A stretch of 64,000 bases of DNA. Source: Simmondsia chinensis. Lineage: Eukaryota; Streptophyta; Magnoliopsida; Caryophyllales; Simmondsiaceae. The translations under genes and the position numbers were made by a program. Where the stretch lies: positions 29,581,438-29,645,437 of the forward strand of contig JAGTTD010000001.1 of assembly GCA_018398585.1 (NCBI GenBank), in the 5' to 3' direction. The notes below the pieces were generated by a model. That model saw only the letters and a program-made list of their open reading frames with translations, was not told the origin of the DNA and ran no database searches. Positions 47,127-58,064 of this stretch are shown here, piece by piece (position 1 is the stretch's first letter; the number at the start of each line of letters is the position of its first letter).

Positions 47127-48375
47127 TTCCCTTCCCCTTGAAAACATTCTTGTCCTCAAGAATGGAAGAGAGTCGAGACTTTGAAAATCACTTGTTAAGG
47201 CTTAAAGACTGCTGAAATTGCAGCTGAGAATGAGATGAATTATGAATCTGTAGCAAGGAATAGCAGTGCTGCTGGTGTTGATGTGGGTAGCAGCCAAATG
47301 CAGCAACAAGGTTCTGTATAAAATAAAATAAAAAAAGAGGCTTCCGATGGTCTGCCAATTCCATACCAGATCAGCCAAACTGTAACACCAATCCATATTG
47401 ATGTGTCTTCTGTTTTACAACCCATACAGTCTAGCCACTGTATTCTGCAGCATAGGTGCACTGTTGAGCACAATCTGATGCAAGAAGGCTCCTTTTGAGG
47501 CCTCACATTGGGTTGTACAGCTGGTTGAAGACCTGGTTCAGCCCACTTGGCACGCAATTCCCTCATCGGAATGTGAATGTTAGCGTGCATCGGAAAGGAA
47601 TTCCATTTCGTTTGTGCTATCTGAATCACAATGACAGGCTGCAGCATCTGCTTCAATTGCAACATTCTGCTGAATTCTACCTTGGCTATGACTTTCATTG
47701 GCTCCTCCATCGGCAAAGGTGCAATCTCTTCATGAAAATTCAGGTTATGTTCTTCAAATTCATGTGCTGCGTCCTTCAACTTATCTGCTGTAACTTGATG
47801 ATCTTATTGGCAACTCTCACTGCGTTGAAGAGCTTTGGACTTTTGTTCCTCCAATTCTACTGCTGCAGCCTTGACAACCAAATCCGGAACTTGCTCATCG
47901 TATTGTGGGACTTTTATGTTCTGTTCTTCAAAATTTAATGCTGCAACATTCGAGATAACCGCAGAAACTTGCGCATTTTGATTTTCTTCCACACGTCTTG
48001 CTGTATTGGAGTGTTTTTCATCCAAATTTTTCGTTGTTTCTTGGTCCACTTGCTACTACGGTGCTAAGCAGTGATCAACATCGCTTCAAAAGATTGCCTT
48101 TTCACTTGATCTTGCAAACTCTCAAGGCTCTTAGGCCGAAACACAAACTCATGCTTCAATTTCCACTTTCTAAACTTCTTTTTACCCCAAAAATCTTTCA
48201 ATACTTCATTTAGATGGCTTCTCTTCGCTTGACTCTTTGCTTTCTTTATCATTCCCCTTACATGTGAATTGTATTCCAATTCCGGAAACATGTCTTGCTG
48301 TGGCTTAACATCCTTAAGATACTCTAACTCTCGCAAAGAGTCTTCATAATGATCAACTTGTTCAACCTCATATTC
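47127..48375 (-). pseudogene. Element I internal ORF, C-terminal part (conserved with B and H)
   Basis: Minus-strand open segments 48064-48393, 47804-48049 and 47240-47779 follow each other. The first is basic (KKAKSQAKRSHLNEVLKDFW, KKFRKWKLKHEF). The second is Glu/Gln-rich with repeats of the type AALNFEEQNIK / AAVELEEQKSK / AAHEFEEHNLN spaced about 30 residues. The third carries EFSRMLQLKQMLQPVIVIQ and MRELRAKWAEP, aligning with the block of B and H; where these have TAG, this copy has CAG (47639-47641). Insertion J at TATTC splits the ORF. Function unknown. Confidence 0.6.
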
Positions 48376-48697
48376 TGTTATGTTTTTAATCATTGTAATT
48401 CAATTAAGTAATTAGGGGGCTTAAGCACTTGTGTAGGAGGGAAAGTTTGTTAGTTCGGTTAGTGTTGCTGCAGGTTTTGGTGGGAAGAATCAGGAGTGGA
48501 GTTTGTGTTTCCTTAGTTCTATAAATAAGATCCGATACTTGTAATTAGATCATCCGATGGAATACATACTAATCCTTGTGATTAAAACTTCTTTCTCTCA
48601 TCTTAACTCTTCTATTTTCTCATCTCCTTCACTTCTTTCTCATCCCAAATTCTATTGATTCTTAGGTTAAGTTCAAGATTTAATCTAGAACTTAACA
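48376..48697 (+). repeat. Element J 5' LTR (322 bp)
   Basis: TGTTATGTTTTT to GAACTTAACA. TCTATAAATAAGA near 48519 is the TATA box. A CT-rich tract is at 48590-48650. The terminal inverted repeat is GTTAAGTTCAAGATT (48666-48680) against AATCTAGAACTTAAC, 14 of 15 paired. Confidence 0.92.
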
Positions 48698-48730
48698 ATT
48701 AGTATCAGAGCTGGTTCGATTCACAAATTA

Positions 48731-50887
48731 ATGGATATAAACGAAATTCCCTTGAGTGGAGGTTTCACCACCCGATCAACAGCAGCAAGAGCAGCTGCAA
48801 GATCATCCGATGCTGATGAGGTTGTGACAGTGTCGCACATGGATAGCAGACTTGATAGCAGATTTGAGGCAATACTGTCTCAATTTAAGAGGATTGTTGA
48901 TGAAGCCATTCCTCAGCAGATTGAGGCAAAAGTCGATCAGCAAGTTCAACGTGTAGAAGTTAAAATTGCTGAACAATTCTTGCAGCAATCACGCGAATTG
49001 GAGGAGAAGTTCAATCAGAGGCTCGATCAACAAAGGAAGTTGCTGGAAGAGAAGTTCTCGGAGATTAGAGAGCAAGTTATGAGGGCCATGCCCTCCGTTG
49101 TTCATGATCCACTAATACCAGCTAGTGTCTTACACACAAATCAGCCGATCAAACCCCAGGAGGAAGGAAGGAAAAATACGCCAATTCCGATGGTAAATTC
49201 TGGTGTTGAAGTGAGAATTCCTGATCCAAACCCTGAGATTGAAGTATCTGAAAGGCAAGGGCGCAATGAGCCTGTGTTTTCTCGACCTTCCAACTGGAAT
49301 TCTGGTCCTGGTGTGCGGTCCACTGAAAATGAAGATGTACATAGACCGAGGGGAATGAATGTGGATCACTTTGATAGACCAGCTGACGATTGGCCTCAAC
49401 CACGCTCTGGCAGTAATGATGAGGTCTCCAATAGCAGAAGTAGTGATCATAAACAGCCTCGAGTACAGATTGATGCTTTTGATGGGAAGCAACCTCATTC
49501 TTGGCTAAGGAGGTGTGAGCGTTACTTTCATTTCTACCATATTGATGACTCTGAAAAGGTACAAATCGCGGCTGTTTATCTCCTTGGTGATCATGAGGTG
49601 TGGTTTTATAGTTTAATGAAGAGTAATCCATCCCTTACGTGGAATGAATTTGCAAAAGAACTGTGTGATCGCTTTAGTGATGAGGATGATAGTGATATTA
49701 TTGATAAATTCAATAAGGTGAAACAAGAGACATATGTTAGGGATTATATGACCAGATTTGAGAATCTACGAGCTAGCATTATAACTGAAATGCAAGCATC
49801 CGAGTCTTATTATGTGTCAGCTTTTATTAGCGGATTGAAACCAAGGGTGAAGAACTTGGTTAAAGCCATTGATCCTACAACATTATGCATGGCTTATGCT
49901 AAAGCCAAACTTTATGAATCCACAATTTTGTCTTCAAATGAGTCTCTCAGACCTCGCAATAGTAGTTCCAAGCAACAACAAGGTGTTGCCAGGGTTCGGA
50001 CCAACAGACCTGATGACAAACAGCAGCAAAAGTTGTGTCACAGTTGCAATCAACCCTATCAGTTTGGCCACCGGTGTATCCCCAAATTCCTCATGTCTGC
50101 TGAGGGAGTAAGTGCTGGTGAGGAGTCTGATGAAGAAGAAATTGAGGCTGAGGGGACTGATCTTGATCTGAACAACGATGACAGTGCAAATGAGGCAGCA
50201 GTGGAAATATCCATGAAAGCCTTGACAGGAAACGGAGGCCACAGCACGATCAAGATCATAGGGAAGGCAGGTAAAAAGTCTGTCATCATCCTCATTGATA
50301 GTGGAAGCACTCATAGCTTTGTTGATCCTAAAGTGGTGAAGAAGATGGGTCATGAGGTGATTAGAACCCATCCCCTCGCTGTCACCATAGCTGATGGCAA
50401 GTCTGTCATCACCCAGAACAAGTGCCGTGGGTTTGGCTGGGTAATGCAGTACAGGAAATTCACTTACGACTTTAGAATCCTTCCCTTGGGAGGATGTGGT
50501 ATGGTGCTTGGGGTCGATTGGATGAGAACTTATAGCCCGGTGTTGTTTGATTTTGCTAACCTCACAGTGTCATTTGAAATACAAGGAGAGAAGGTGAACC
50601 TGCAAGGTGCAGTTGAACAAAGCCACTTACAGTTCATGAAAGGAAGCAAGCTGCAGAAAGGAATGAAGAAATGCACATTTCGTTGGGTAGGCCAACTCAT
50701 TGCTATAGCTCCTGCCGAGTTAATAAGCATTTCTGAACCTGAGGTGCAATCCTTAGTTACTAATTTTGAGGATTTGTTCAAGGTACCTCAATCCTTGCCT
50801 CCCAAAAGGAGCTTAGATCATGTCATACCTCTCAAGAAAGATGTTGAACCAGTGAGGTTGCGACCTTACCTTTACCCACATGCTTAG
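48731..50887 (+). pseudogene. Element J gag and protease (718 codons open)
   Basis: ATG 48731 lies 34 bases after the LTR and gives MDINEIPLSGGFTTRS, the shared N-terminal motif. Residues about 35-125 are heptad-rich (coiled coil). The gag domain spans about 260-400 (SWLRRCERYFHFYHI, DYMTRFENLRAS, SGLKPRVKNLVKAI). The zinc knuckle CHSCNQPYQFGHRC is at residues 436-449 and an acidic stretch follows. The protease motif VIILIDSGSTHSFVDPK is at about residues 517-533, with DSG intact. The segment reaches the start of RT (PPKRSLDHVIPLK, LRPYLYPHA), where TAG 50885 replaces a codon that is Gln in element K. TAG 50906 follows in the same frame, again at a Gln codon. Confidence 0.9.
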
Positions 50888-51625
50888 AAAACCGAGATAG
50901 AAAAATAGGTGGATGAGTTAATCAAAACAAATTTCATACAACCAAGCCACAGCCCCTTCGCTTCTCCAGCCATTCTTATCAAAAAGAAGGATGGCACGGC
51001 TCGTATGTGTGTAGATTATAGACAACTTAATGCTATGACAGGTAAGGACAAATTTCCTATACCTGTCACACATGATTTGTTGGATGAATTGTACGGAGCT
51101 CATGTCTTCTCCAAGTTGGACTTACGCCAAGGCTATCATCAAATCCGGGTGAATGAAGAGGATGTGCACAAGACAGCATTCCAGACGCACCATGGTTATT
51201 TTGAGTTTGTAGTCATGCCATTTGGCTTGACAAATGCCCCGGCTACATTCCAGGCTCTTATGAATGATGTTTTCAAACAATTTCTTAGGAAATTTGTGTT
51301 GGTTTTCTTTGACGACATCCTGATCTACAGCCCAACTTTTGAAGAGCATTTGGAGCACTTAAGAGCAGTCTTTTTGGTCATGCGTAAGCATAAGTTGTAT
51401 GCTAAATTGGCCAAATGTTCTTTTGCTCAAACTCACTTGGAGTATCTTGGTCACATAATCTCTTGTGAAGGAGTTGCCACCGATCCTTCAAAAGTTGCAG
51501 CTATGCTGAATTGGCCTGTTCTAATCACATTGAAGCAGCTGAGAGGTTTTCTGGGGTTGACAGGGTATTACCGCACGTTTATAGCTGGTTATGGAGCTTT
51601 AGCCAAGCCACTACTGATTTATTGA
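50888..51625 (+). pseudogene. Element J reverse transcriptase
   Basis: In the gag-protease frame: [69 protein letters not shown] and [13 protein letters not shown] with both Asp (51305-51316), then [15 protein letters not shown] one-base deletion near 51611 shifts the frame before [10 protein letters not shown]. Apart from stops and this shift, the domain looks complete. Confidence 0.9.
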
Positions 51626-52842
51626 AGAAGGAAGCTTTCAGATGGTCAGAAGAAGCTCAAGCAGCCTTTACAGCTCTCAAATCAGCAATGAGCAAAGCTC
51701 CGGTATTAGCAATGCCTGATTTCTCTTCAAGTTTTGTATTGGAGACATATACATGTGGGAATGGTGTTGGGGCAGTGATGTCACAAAAACGAAGACCCAT
51801 AGCTTATCTTAGCCAAGCCTTGAGTGTAAAACATCAGGCCCTTTCCATATATGAAAAAGAATATCTTGCTATTCTTCTTGCGGTAGAAAAATGGAGGCAT
51901 TACTTGGATGGGCACCATTTCATTATCAAGACTGATCACCAGAGCCTCAAACACTTACTAGAGCAGAAGATTGTCACAAGATTACAAAAAAAAGGGTTGA
52001 TGAAGATGCTTGGGCTGGATTATGATATCGAGTACAAAAAAGGCAAAGAAAACACAGCCGCAGATGCTCTGTCCCCCAGATTTGAAGACCTTAAACAGGG
52101 CTCTCTTGGGGCAATTTCTGTGATTTCCCCTACTTGGATGGAAGAAGTATATCAGTCCTATGAGAATGATACATTTGCTCAGGAATGCATAACCGCTGCT
52201 AGTGTTAGCAAGGCTTCCAATATGGGTGCTGGTGCAGAAGTGACAGTTACCCGAGGAATCATCAGGATCAAAGGGAGGCTGTACATTGGTAACTCTTCTG
52301 GGTTGAGACAGCAGGTGATCAGTGCTGCTCACGACTCATCATGGGGTGGTCATTCAGGCATGGAAGGCACGTATCAAAGGCTGAGGATATCCTTCAATTG
52401 GCCCGGCATGAAAAGAGAAGTAACAGAATTTGTGCAAAACTGTGAGATCTGTCAGCAAACCAAGCTTGGGGATCATCGATATCAGGGTCTTCTCCAGCCT
52501 CTACCTATTCCAGAGAGTGTATGGCAACATATCAGCATGGATTTCGTTGAAGGCTTGCCCAAATCTGAAGGGAAGGAGGTGATATGGGTGGTAGTTGATG
52601 GGTTCACAAAATCTGGTCACTTCATAGCGTTAACTCGACCCATTACAGTAGAGAAATTAGCTCGTGTTTTCCTTGATAACATATACAGACTTCATGGGTT
52701 GCCTCAATCCATAATCTCAGATAGGGACAAGCTCTTTACAAGTCATTTTTGGAAAGAGTTGTTTGGTCTTTTGGGGACTACATTGGCCCTTAGCTCAGCC
52801 TACCATCCCCAAACCGATGGTCAAACTGAAAGGGTAAACTAA
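51612..52842 (+). pseudogene. Element J RNase H and integrase core
   Basis: RNase H: the first catalytic Asp is lost, LETYTCGNGVG against LETDA in siblings; Glu (YEKEYLAILLAVE), Asp (IKTDHQSL) and Asp (AADALS) remain. Integrase: zinc finger HDSSWGGHSG...CEICQQTK (52330-52460), core ISMDFVEGLPKS, SDRDKLFTSHFW and TDGQTERVN, so the full DDE triad is present. TAA 52840 replaces a Gln codon (element K has CAA). Confidence 0.9.
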
Positions 52843-53598
52843 TGCATTGAACAATATCTTAGAAGCATGGTATTTAGCCATCCGAAGGTGCGGAGTAGGT
52901 GGCTTTCATTGGCGGAATATTGGTATAACACTCATTTTCATGCTTCCTTGGGTACAACACCTTTCAAGGCACTATATGGGTATGATCCTTCCAACCCATT
53001 ACTGTTACAAGGAGAACAAACACAAGTGTATTAAGTAAATGACCTGCTACATCACAGAAAACATCTGATGCAGCTTCTAAAGCACAACCTCACTCACGCT
53101 CAGGCCAGGATGAAGTGGTACACAGACCGTAAGAGGGTGGACATAAATTTTAATGTTGGTGACATGGTATATTTGAAACTTCAACCATACCGGCAGTCAA
53201 CAACAGCTGTGAGGAAGAATGTCAAGCTTTGTGCTCGGTTCTTTGGGCCATACAAGGTCTTGGAAAGGAGTGGTCAAGTGGCATACAAGCTAGAGCTTCC
53301 TCCCGATTCATATATTCACCCTGTTTTCATGTTTCTCTTCTTAAGAAACAGGTTAAGCGTGATAACAAGGCCTCTGCAGCACCTCCTGAAGTTGGACAGA
53401 ACGGTTCTCTGATCTTACAGCCAGCAGCAGTGGTCGAAGCTATACATACCAGCTCCCATGACAAGAACAAGCAGCAAATTCGAGTTAATTGGTGCAATTT
53501 AGACCAAGCATTCACTACATGGGAAGATAAACATTTTTTGTTAAGTCAATTTCCTTCTTTTATTTCTTAAGGACAAGAAAATTGTAAGTGGAGGGGAT
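52843..53598 (+). pseudogene. Element J integrase C-terminus and chromodomain-like tail
   Basis: Continues in the same frame to TAA 53032, then VGDMVYLKLQPYRQ and [12 protein letters not shown] frameshift near 53330 moves to the frame HVSLLKKQV and ends RVNWCNLDQAFTTWEDKHFLLSQFPSFIS (53490-53570, in part). The W...TTWED pattern is the chromodomain-like end. The polypurine tract follows. Confidence 0.87.
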
Positions 53599-53920
53599 TG
53601 TTATATTTTTAATCATTGTAATTCAATTAAGTAATTAGCAGGCTTAAGCACTTGTTTAGGCGGGAAAGTTCGTTAGTTCGGTTAGTGTTGCTGGAGGTTT
53701 TGGCGGGAAGAATCAGGAGTGAAGTTTGTGTTTGCTTAGTTCTATAAATAAGATCCAATACTTGTAATTAGATCATCCAATGAAATACATACTAATCCTT
53801 GTGATTAAAACTTCTTTCTTTCATCTTAACTCTTCTATTTTCTCATCTCCTTCACTTCTTTCTCATCCCAAATTCAATTGATTCTTAGGTTAAGTTCAAG
53901 ATTTAATCTAGAACTTAACA
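53599..53920 (+). repeat. Element J 3' LTR (322 bp)
   Basis: Same length as the 5' copy with about 15 substitutions and no indel. The terminal inverted repeat is unchanged. TATTC follows. Confidence 0.92.
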
Positions 53921-53925
53921 TATTC

Positions 53926-54276
53926 CTCTAACTCGTGTTCATCAATTTTAGCATTACAGTGGTCTAATTCATCTTCAACGGCAACAGATTCCACTCCAAC
54001 CTTGTCTTTTTGCTCAACATTGAGTTCTTGTTGTATAACTCTATCCATTAGCTCCAAGGGCTCATTTGCATCAAGAACACCAGTACAACCTTGATTGATG
54101 TTTGCAGACTGATGAGCTGAATCATGCTGATCAACACTTCACTGCAACACTTGGTCCATTGCCTGTTTCACTCTCTGCCAAAACTCCTCGTGGTCTTGTC
54201 TCAATATTTGCTTCAATTTCTCCCAAGAATCACTCATCTCGGATTGACAAGAGCTATAATCAACCATACCAGCCAT
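53926..54276 (-). pseudogene. Element I internal ORF, N-terminal part
   Basis: ATG at 54276 (minus) starts an acidic, helix-prone protein (MAGMVDYSSCQSEMSDSW, LKQILRQDHEEFWQRVKQAM). It has one TGA near 54140 and then continues open into EDELDHCNAKIDEHELEE at the J insertion site. The frame resumes beyond J at 48375. Confidence 0.55.
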
Positions 54277-54441
54277 ATTTGCAAAGTTGAGCAACGTTTG
54301 GATATGAACCCTAATCTGCAGAATTTTACCACACAGAGAACTCGAACAAACCCCTAACTATGATGCTTCTTGAGTAACCAAACTTACAATTCTAAATTAG
54401 GCTCGACTCTAGATCACAATCAAGTACTCAACACAATACTC
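54277..54441 (-). other. Element I leader next to the ATG
   Basis: Non-coding, AT-rich. The leader continues at 60235-61043 beyond insertion K, so it is close to 1 kb long. Confidence 0.6.
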
Positions 54442-54792
54442 TGTTATGTTTCTAATTCGTTTGAGTTGTAATAAGGCATGTGATGCTTTGTATTTTTGAA
54501 TTAGTGTTTTAGCGCCAAGAGTTTGTTGTTGCAGTTGGTCTTGGCCGGTCAGTTTTGGCGGCTGTTTAGAGAGTCGGTTAGGAGAGTTAGTCTTAGTCCA
54601 ATGTATCTAGATTCTTATAAGTAGCTAATTTTGTGTAATTGGAAGTCATTCAATAAAATTCAATCAATCTCTATGACATTAAACCTTCTCCTTCTCATCT
54701 AACTCTCTCTATTTCTCATCTCCTTCACTTCTTTCTCATCCCATACTCTCTTCAACCTAGGTTAAGATCAAGATTTAATCTCGATCTTAACA
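54442..54792 (+). repeat. Element K 5' LTR (351 bp)
   Basis: TGTTATGTTTC to GATCTTAACA. TTCTTATAAGTAGC near 54633 is the best TATA candidate. A CT-rich tract is at 54685-54755. The terminal inverted repeat GTTAAGATCAAGATT against AATCTCGATCTTAAC pairs at 14 of 15 positions. Confidence 0.92.
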
Positions 54793-54968
54793 ATTGGTAT
54801 TACAGCCTCGTTGGCCTCCAAATCAAATGTGATTTGATATCAAATATCCTTTGATTGCATCGTTTTACTTAAGAATTCAATTCTGAATTCTGAGGACTTT
54901 TGCTTGCGGTTTTCTTGAAAAATTGATATAAAAATTGTTTAAAAAGACCTAAAACATAGTGAAAACAA

Positions 54969-56369
54969 ATGGATTCGAATGAGATCGCATTGATTGGTGG
55001 AGTTACTACCAGATCAGCAGCTGCCAAATACGCTGAGGTGGTTAGTGGCAGTGATGCAGCGGGTTAGGATGTGGTTACGAATGCTCAATTGGACCTTCAT
55101 ATGAAGGCATTGGTTGCTCAAATTAGGCAAGCAAATACAGAAACATTACTGCAAATGAATCAGTAACTTAATGATACAGTTGATCAGCGAGCGCAGCAGA
55201 TTGAGGAGAAAATCTCTGATCAGGTCGTTCGTCAGTCACAGGAACTGGAGGAAAGGTTTAACATGCGGTTTGATCAGCAAATGCAACAACTTTAAGTGAA
55301 ATTAGCTGAGATTCGAGAATGATTTAGGAGGCCAAATTCTCATGTTGTTTCGGATCCTTTCTTACCTGCTAGCGTGTTGCAACCTAATCAACCTGTGAGG
55401 TCTTCTGAAGAATTGAGACATCAAATACATGGTGAGGCAGTCAGACATGGAGATCACATTCCAGTGATTAATGCTAGTGTTGAACCTAGAGCTCAAGATC
55501 GAGTTCACGATGTTGAGATAACTGATAGATAGGGTCGCAGTTAGCATGTGCAGTCACGACCTTCAAACTGGAATACAGGACCTGATGTTTGAGATCCTGA
55601 AATTGAAGACACTCACAGAACGATGGGATTAAATGTGGAGCACTTGGATAGACCGCCTGATCATTGGAACCAGAAATGTTCAGGCAGTAATGAGGAGTCA
55701 TCCAATAGTAGAAACAGTGGTCATAAACAGCCTCGGGTGCAGATTGATCCCTTTGATGGAAGACATCCTCATTCATGGCTGAGAAGGTGCGATCGTTATT
55801 TCCACTTCTACCATATTGAGGAAACAGAGAAGGTACAAATTGCTGCTGTATACCTTCTTGGTGATCACGAAGTGTGGTTTTATAGCTTATTGAAAAGCAA
55901 TCCTTCCCTCACATGGGCTGATTTTGGGAAAGAACTGTGTGACCGATATAGTGATGAAGATTATAGTGACATTGTGGATAAATTCAATAAGGTGAAACAG
56001 GAGACATCTGTGAGAGAGTATATGACAAGATTTGAAAATCTTCGAGCAAGCATGATAACCAAAATTCCTCAGGGCTCAGAGTCGTATTATGTTTCAAGCT
56101 TTATAAGTGGATTGAAGCCCAAGGTGAAGAACCTAGTTAAAGCGGTTGGACCTACAACCTTGTCTATGGCTTATGCTAAAGCCAAGCTTTATGAAGCAAC
56201 AATCTTTACTTCAAGTGATGTTTCTAGACCTCGTGGTGGCAGCTCAAACCCTCGGAAAGGATCTGTCTAGTCCAAGACTAGCAAATCAGATGACAAGCAA
56301 TAGGAGAGGCTGTGTTACAGATGCAATCAACCTTACCAGTTTGGCCACAAGTGTAATCCAAAGTTCCTT
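54969..56369 (+). pseudogene. Element K gag
   Basis: ATG 54969 gives MDSNEIALIGGVTTRSAAAK. A heptad-rich Gln region lies at residues about 40-115. The gag domain is at about 55740-56180 (SWLRRCDRYFHFYHI, EYMTRFENLRASMI, SGLKPKVKNLVKAV) and the zinc knuckle CYRCNQPYQFGHKC at about 56314-56355. Nonsense codons include TAG 55065, TAA near 55164, TGA near 55323, two TAG near 55530-55545, TGA near 55590, TAG 56268 and TAG near 56301. Where J can be aligned clearly, several of these are Gln or Arg. Confidence 0.88.
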
Positions 56370-58064
56370 ATGTTTACTAAAGGGGTCAGTGCTGGTGAGC
56401 TCTCAGATGGTGAGGAAATTGAGGCTGATGGAGATGACTCAGAGCAGGACATTGAGGAGGACCTTGTTGATGATGAAGTTGAAATCTCAATGAAGGCCTT
56501 GACTGGTAGTGGGACTCATAACACAATCCGAATCAAAGGGAAGGAAGGAAAGAGGTCTATCATCATCCTTATTGATAGTGGAAGCACCCATAGTTTTGTT
56601 GATCCAAAAGTGGTCAAGAAAGTGGGCCATGTGGTGATTAAAACTCATCCTCTCGCTATTACAGTGGTAGATGGGAAGTCGGTAATGACTCAGAACAAAT
56701 GCCAAGGATTCCATTGGTATATGCAAGACCGTAAGTTCAGTTATGATTTTAGAATCCTTCAATTGGGAGGGTGTGATATGGTGCTTGGGGTCGATTGGAT
56801 GAGATCTTATAGCCCAGTATTGTTTGATTTTGCTAAACTCACAGTTTCCTTTGCAATACAAGGTTCTAAAGTTACCATGCAAGGCATGGCAGAGCAAGCT
56901 CACTTGCAAGTGATGAAAGGGTTGAACTTGGAAAAGGGATTCAAGAAATGTCCATTTCAATGGGTAGGTCAGCTATTTGCTATAGCACCTACTGAAATGA
57001 TGAGGATTACCGAGCCTGAAGTGGAAGCAGTGATCGAGGACTTTGAGGATCGGTTTGAGGTGACCAAGTCCTTACCTCCAATGAGGAGTTTAAATCATGT
57101 TATTCCTATCAAAATTGATGTAGAACCAATGAGACTTAGGCCATACAAATATCCTCATGCTCAAAGGACAGAAATTGAGAAGCAAGTGGATGATTTGCTC
57201 AAGACTAACTTCATAAGGCAAAGTCACAGCCCCTTTGCCTCTCCGGTTATTCTTGTCAAGAAAAAGGATGGCACGGCTCGAATGTGTATTGATTATAGAC
57301 AACTCAACTCTATGACAGTAAAGGATAAGTTCCCTATACCAGTTATAGATGATTTGCTTGATGAGTTGCATGCAGCTCAAGTTTTTTCTAAGCTTGATCT
57401 ACGGCAAGGTTATCACCAAATTAGAGTGGTGGAGCAAGATGTGTATAAGACAGCCTTCCGAACACATCATGGGCACTCTGAGTTTGTAGTCATGCCATTT
57501 GGCTTGACAAACGCACCGGCGAGCTTCCAAGCTCTTATGAATGATGTCTTCAAACAATTTCTTAGGAAATTTGTGTTGGTGTTCTTCGATGACATCTTGA
57601 TTTACAGTGCATCTTTTGGGGAGCATTTAAAGCATTTGAGGGAAGTGTTCTTGGTCATGCGTGAGCACAAGTTGTATGCTAAATTGGCCAAATGTTCCTT
57701 TGCTCAAACTCATTTGGAATACCTTGGCCATGTGATATCTTTTGAGGGAGTTCCAACTGATCCTACTAAGGTTCAAGCCATGAGGGAATGGCTTGTTACG
57801 GTAACATTGAAACAGTTGAGAGGATTTTTGGGCCTAACTGGATATTACAGCAAGTTTGTAGCCAATTATGGAGCTATAGCCAAGGCCCTCACAGATTTAT
57901 TGAAGAAAGATGGCTTCAAATGGTCGGATGGAGCTCAGATGGCCTTTGAAGCTCTTAAAGCTGCAATGTGCAGAGCACCTGTTTTGGCCATGCCAAATTT
58001 CACTTCAAGCTTCATATTGGAGACTGATGCTTATGGGAAAGGTGTTGGAGCAATGTTTTCATAG
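56370..58064 (+). pseudogene. Element K protease, reverse transcriptase and start of RNase H
   Basis: A 564-codon open stretch in the gag frame: acidic linker, protease IIILIDSGSTHSFVDPK with DSG intact (about 56560-56610), GGCDMVLGVDWMRSYSP, RT blocks [50 protein letters not shown] and [12 protein letters not shown] with both Asp (about 57570-57605), then [15 protein letters not shown] and ILETDAYGKGVG, the first RNase H Asp. It ends at TAG 58062, a Gln codon in J. Protease and RT look intact. Confidence 0.92.

Larger units (their letters stand above)
48376..53920 (+). mobile_element. Element J: near-complete Ty3/gypsy chromovirus-type element
   Basis: 5545 bp, LTRs 48376-48697 and 53599-53920 (322 bp each, about 15 differences), exact TATTC duplication (48371-48375, 53921-53925), primer site TTAGTATCAGAGC at 48699 with one change, polypurine tract GTGGAGGGGAT at 53588-53598. 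Contains full gag, protease, RT, RNase H, integrase and tail, with a few nonsense codons and two frameshifts. Size and LTR length fit Reina-type elements. Confidence 0.92.

Noticed and set aside
49130..50371. Long minus-strand ORFs inside element J
   Set aside because: Shadows of the gag and protease frame on the other strand.
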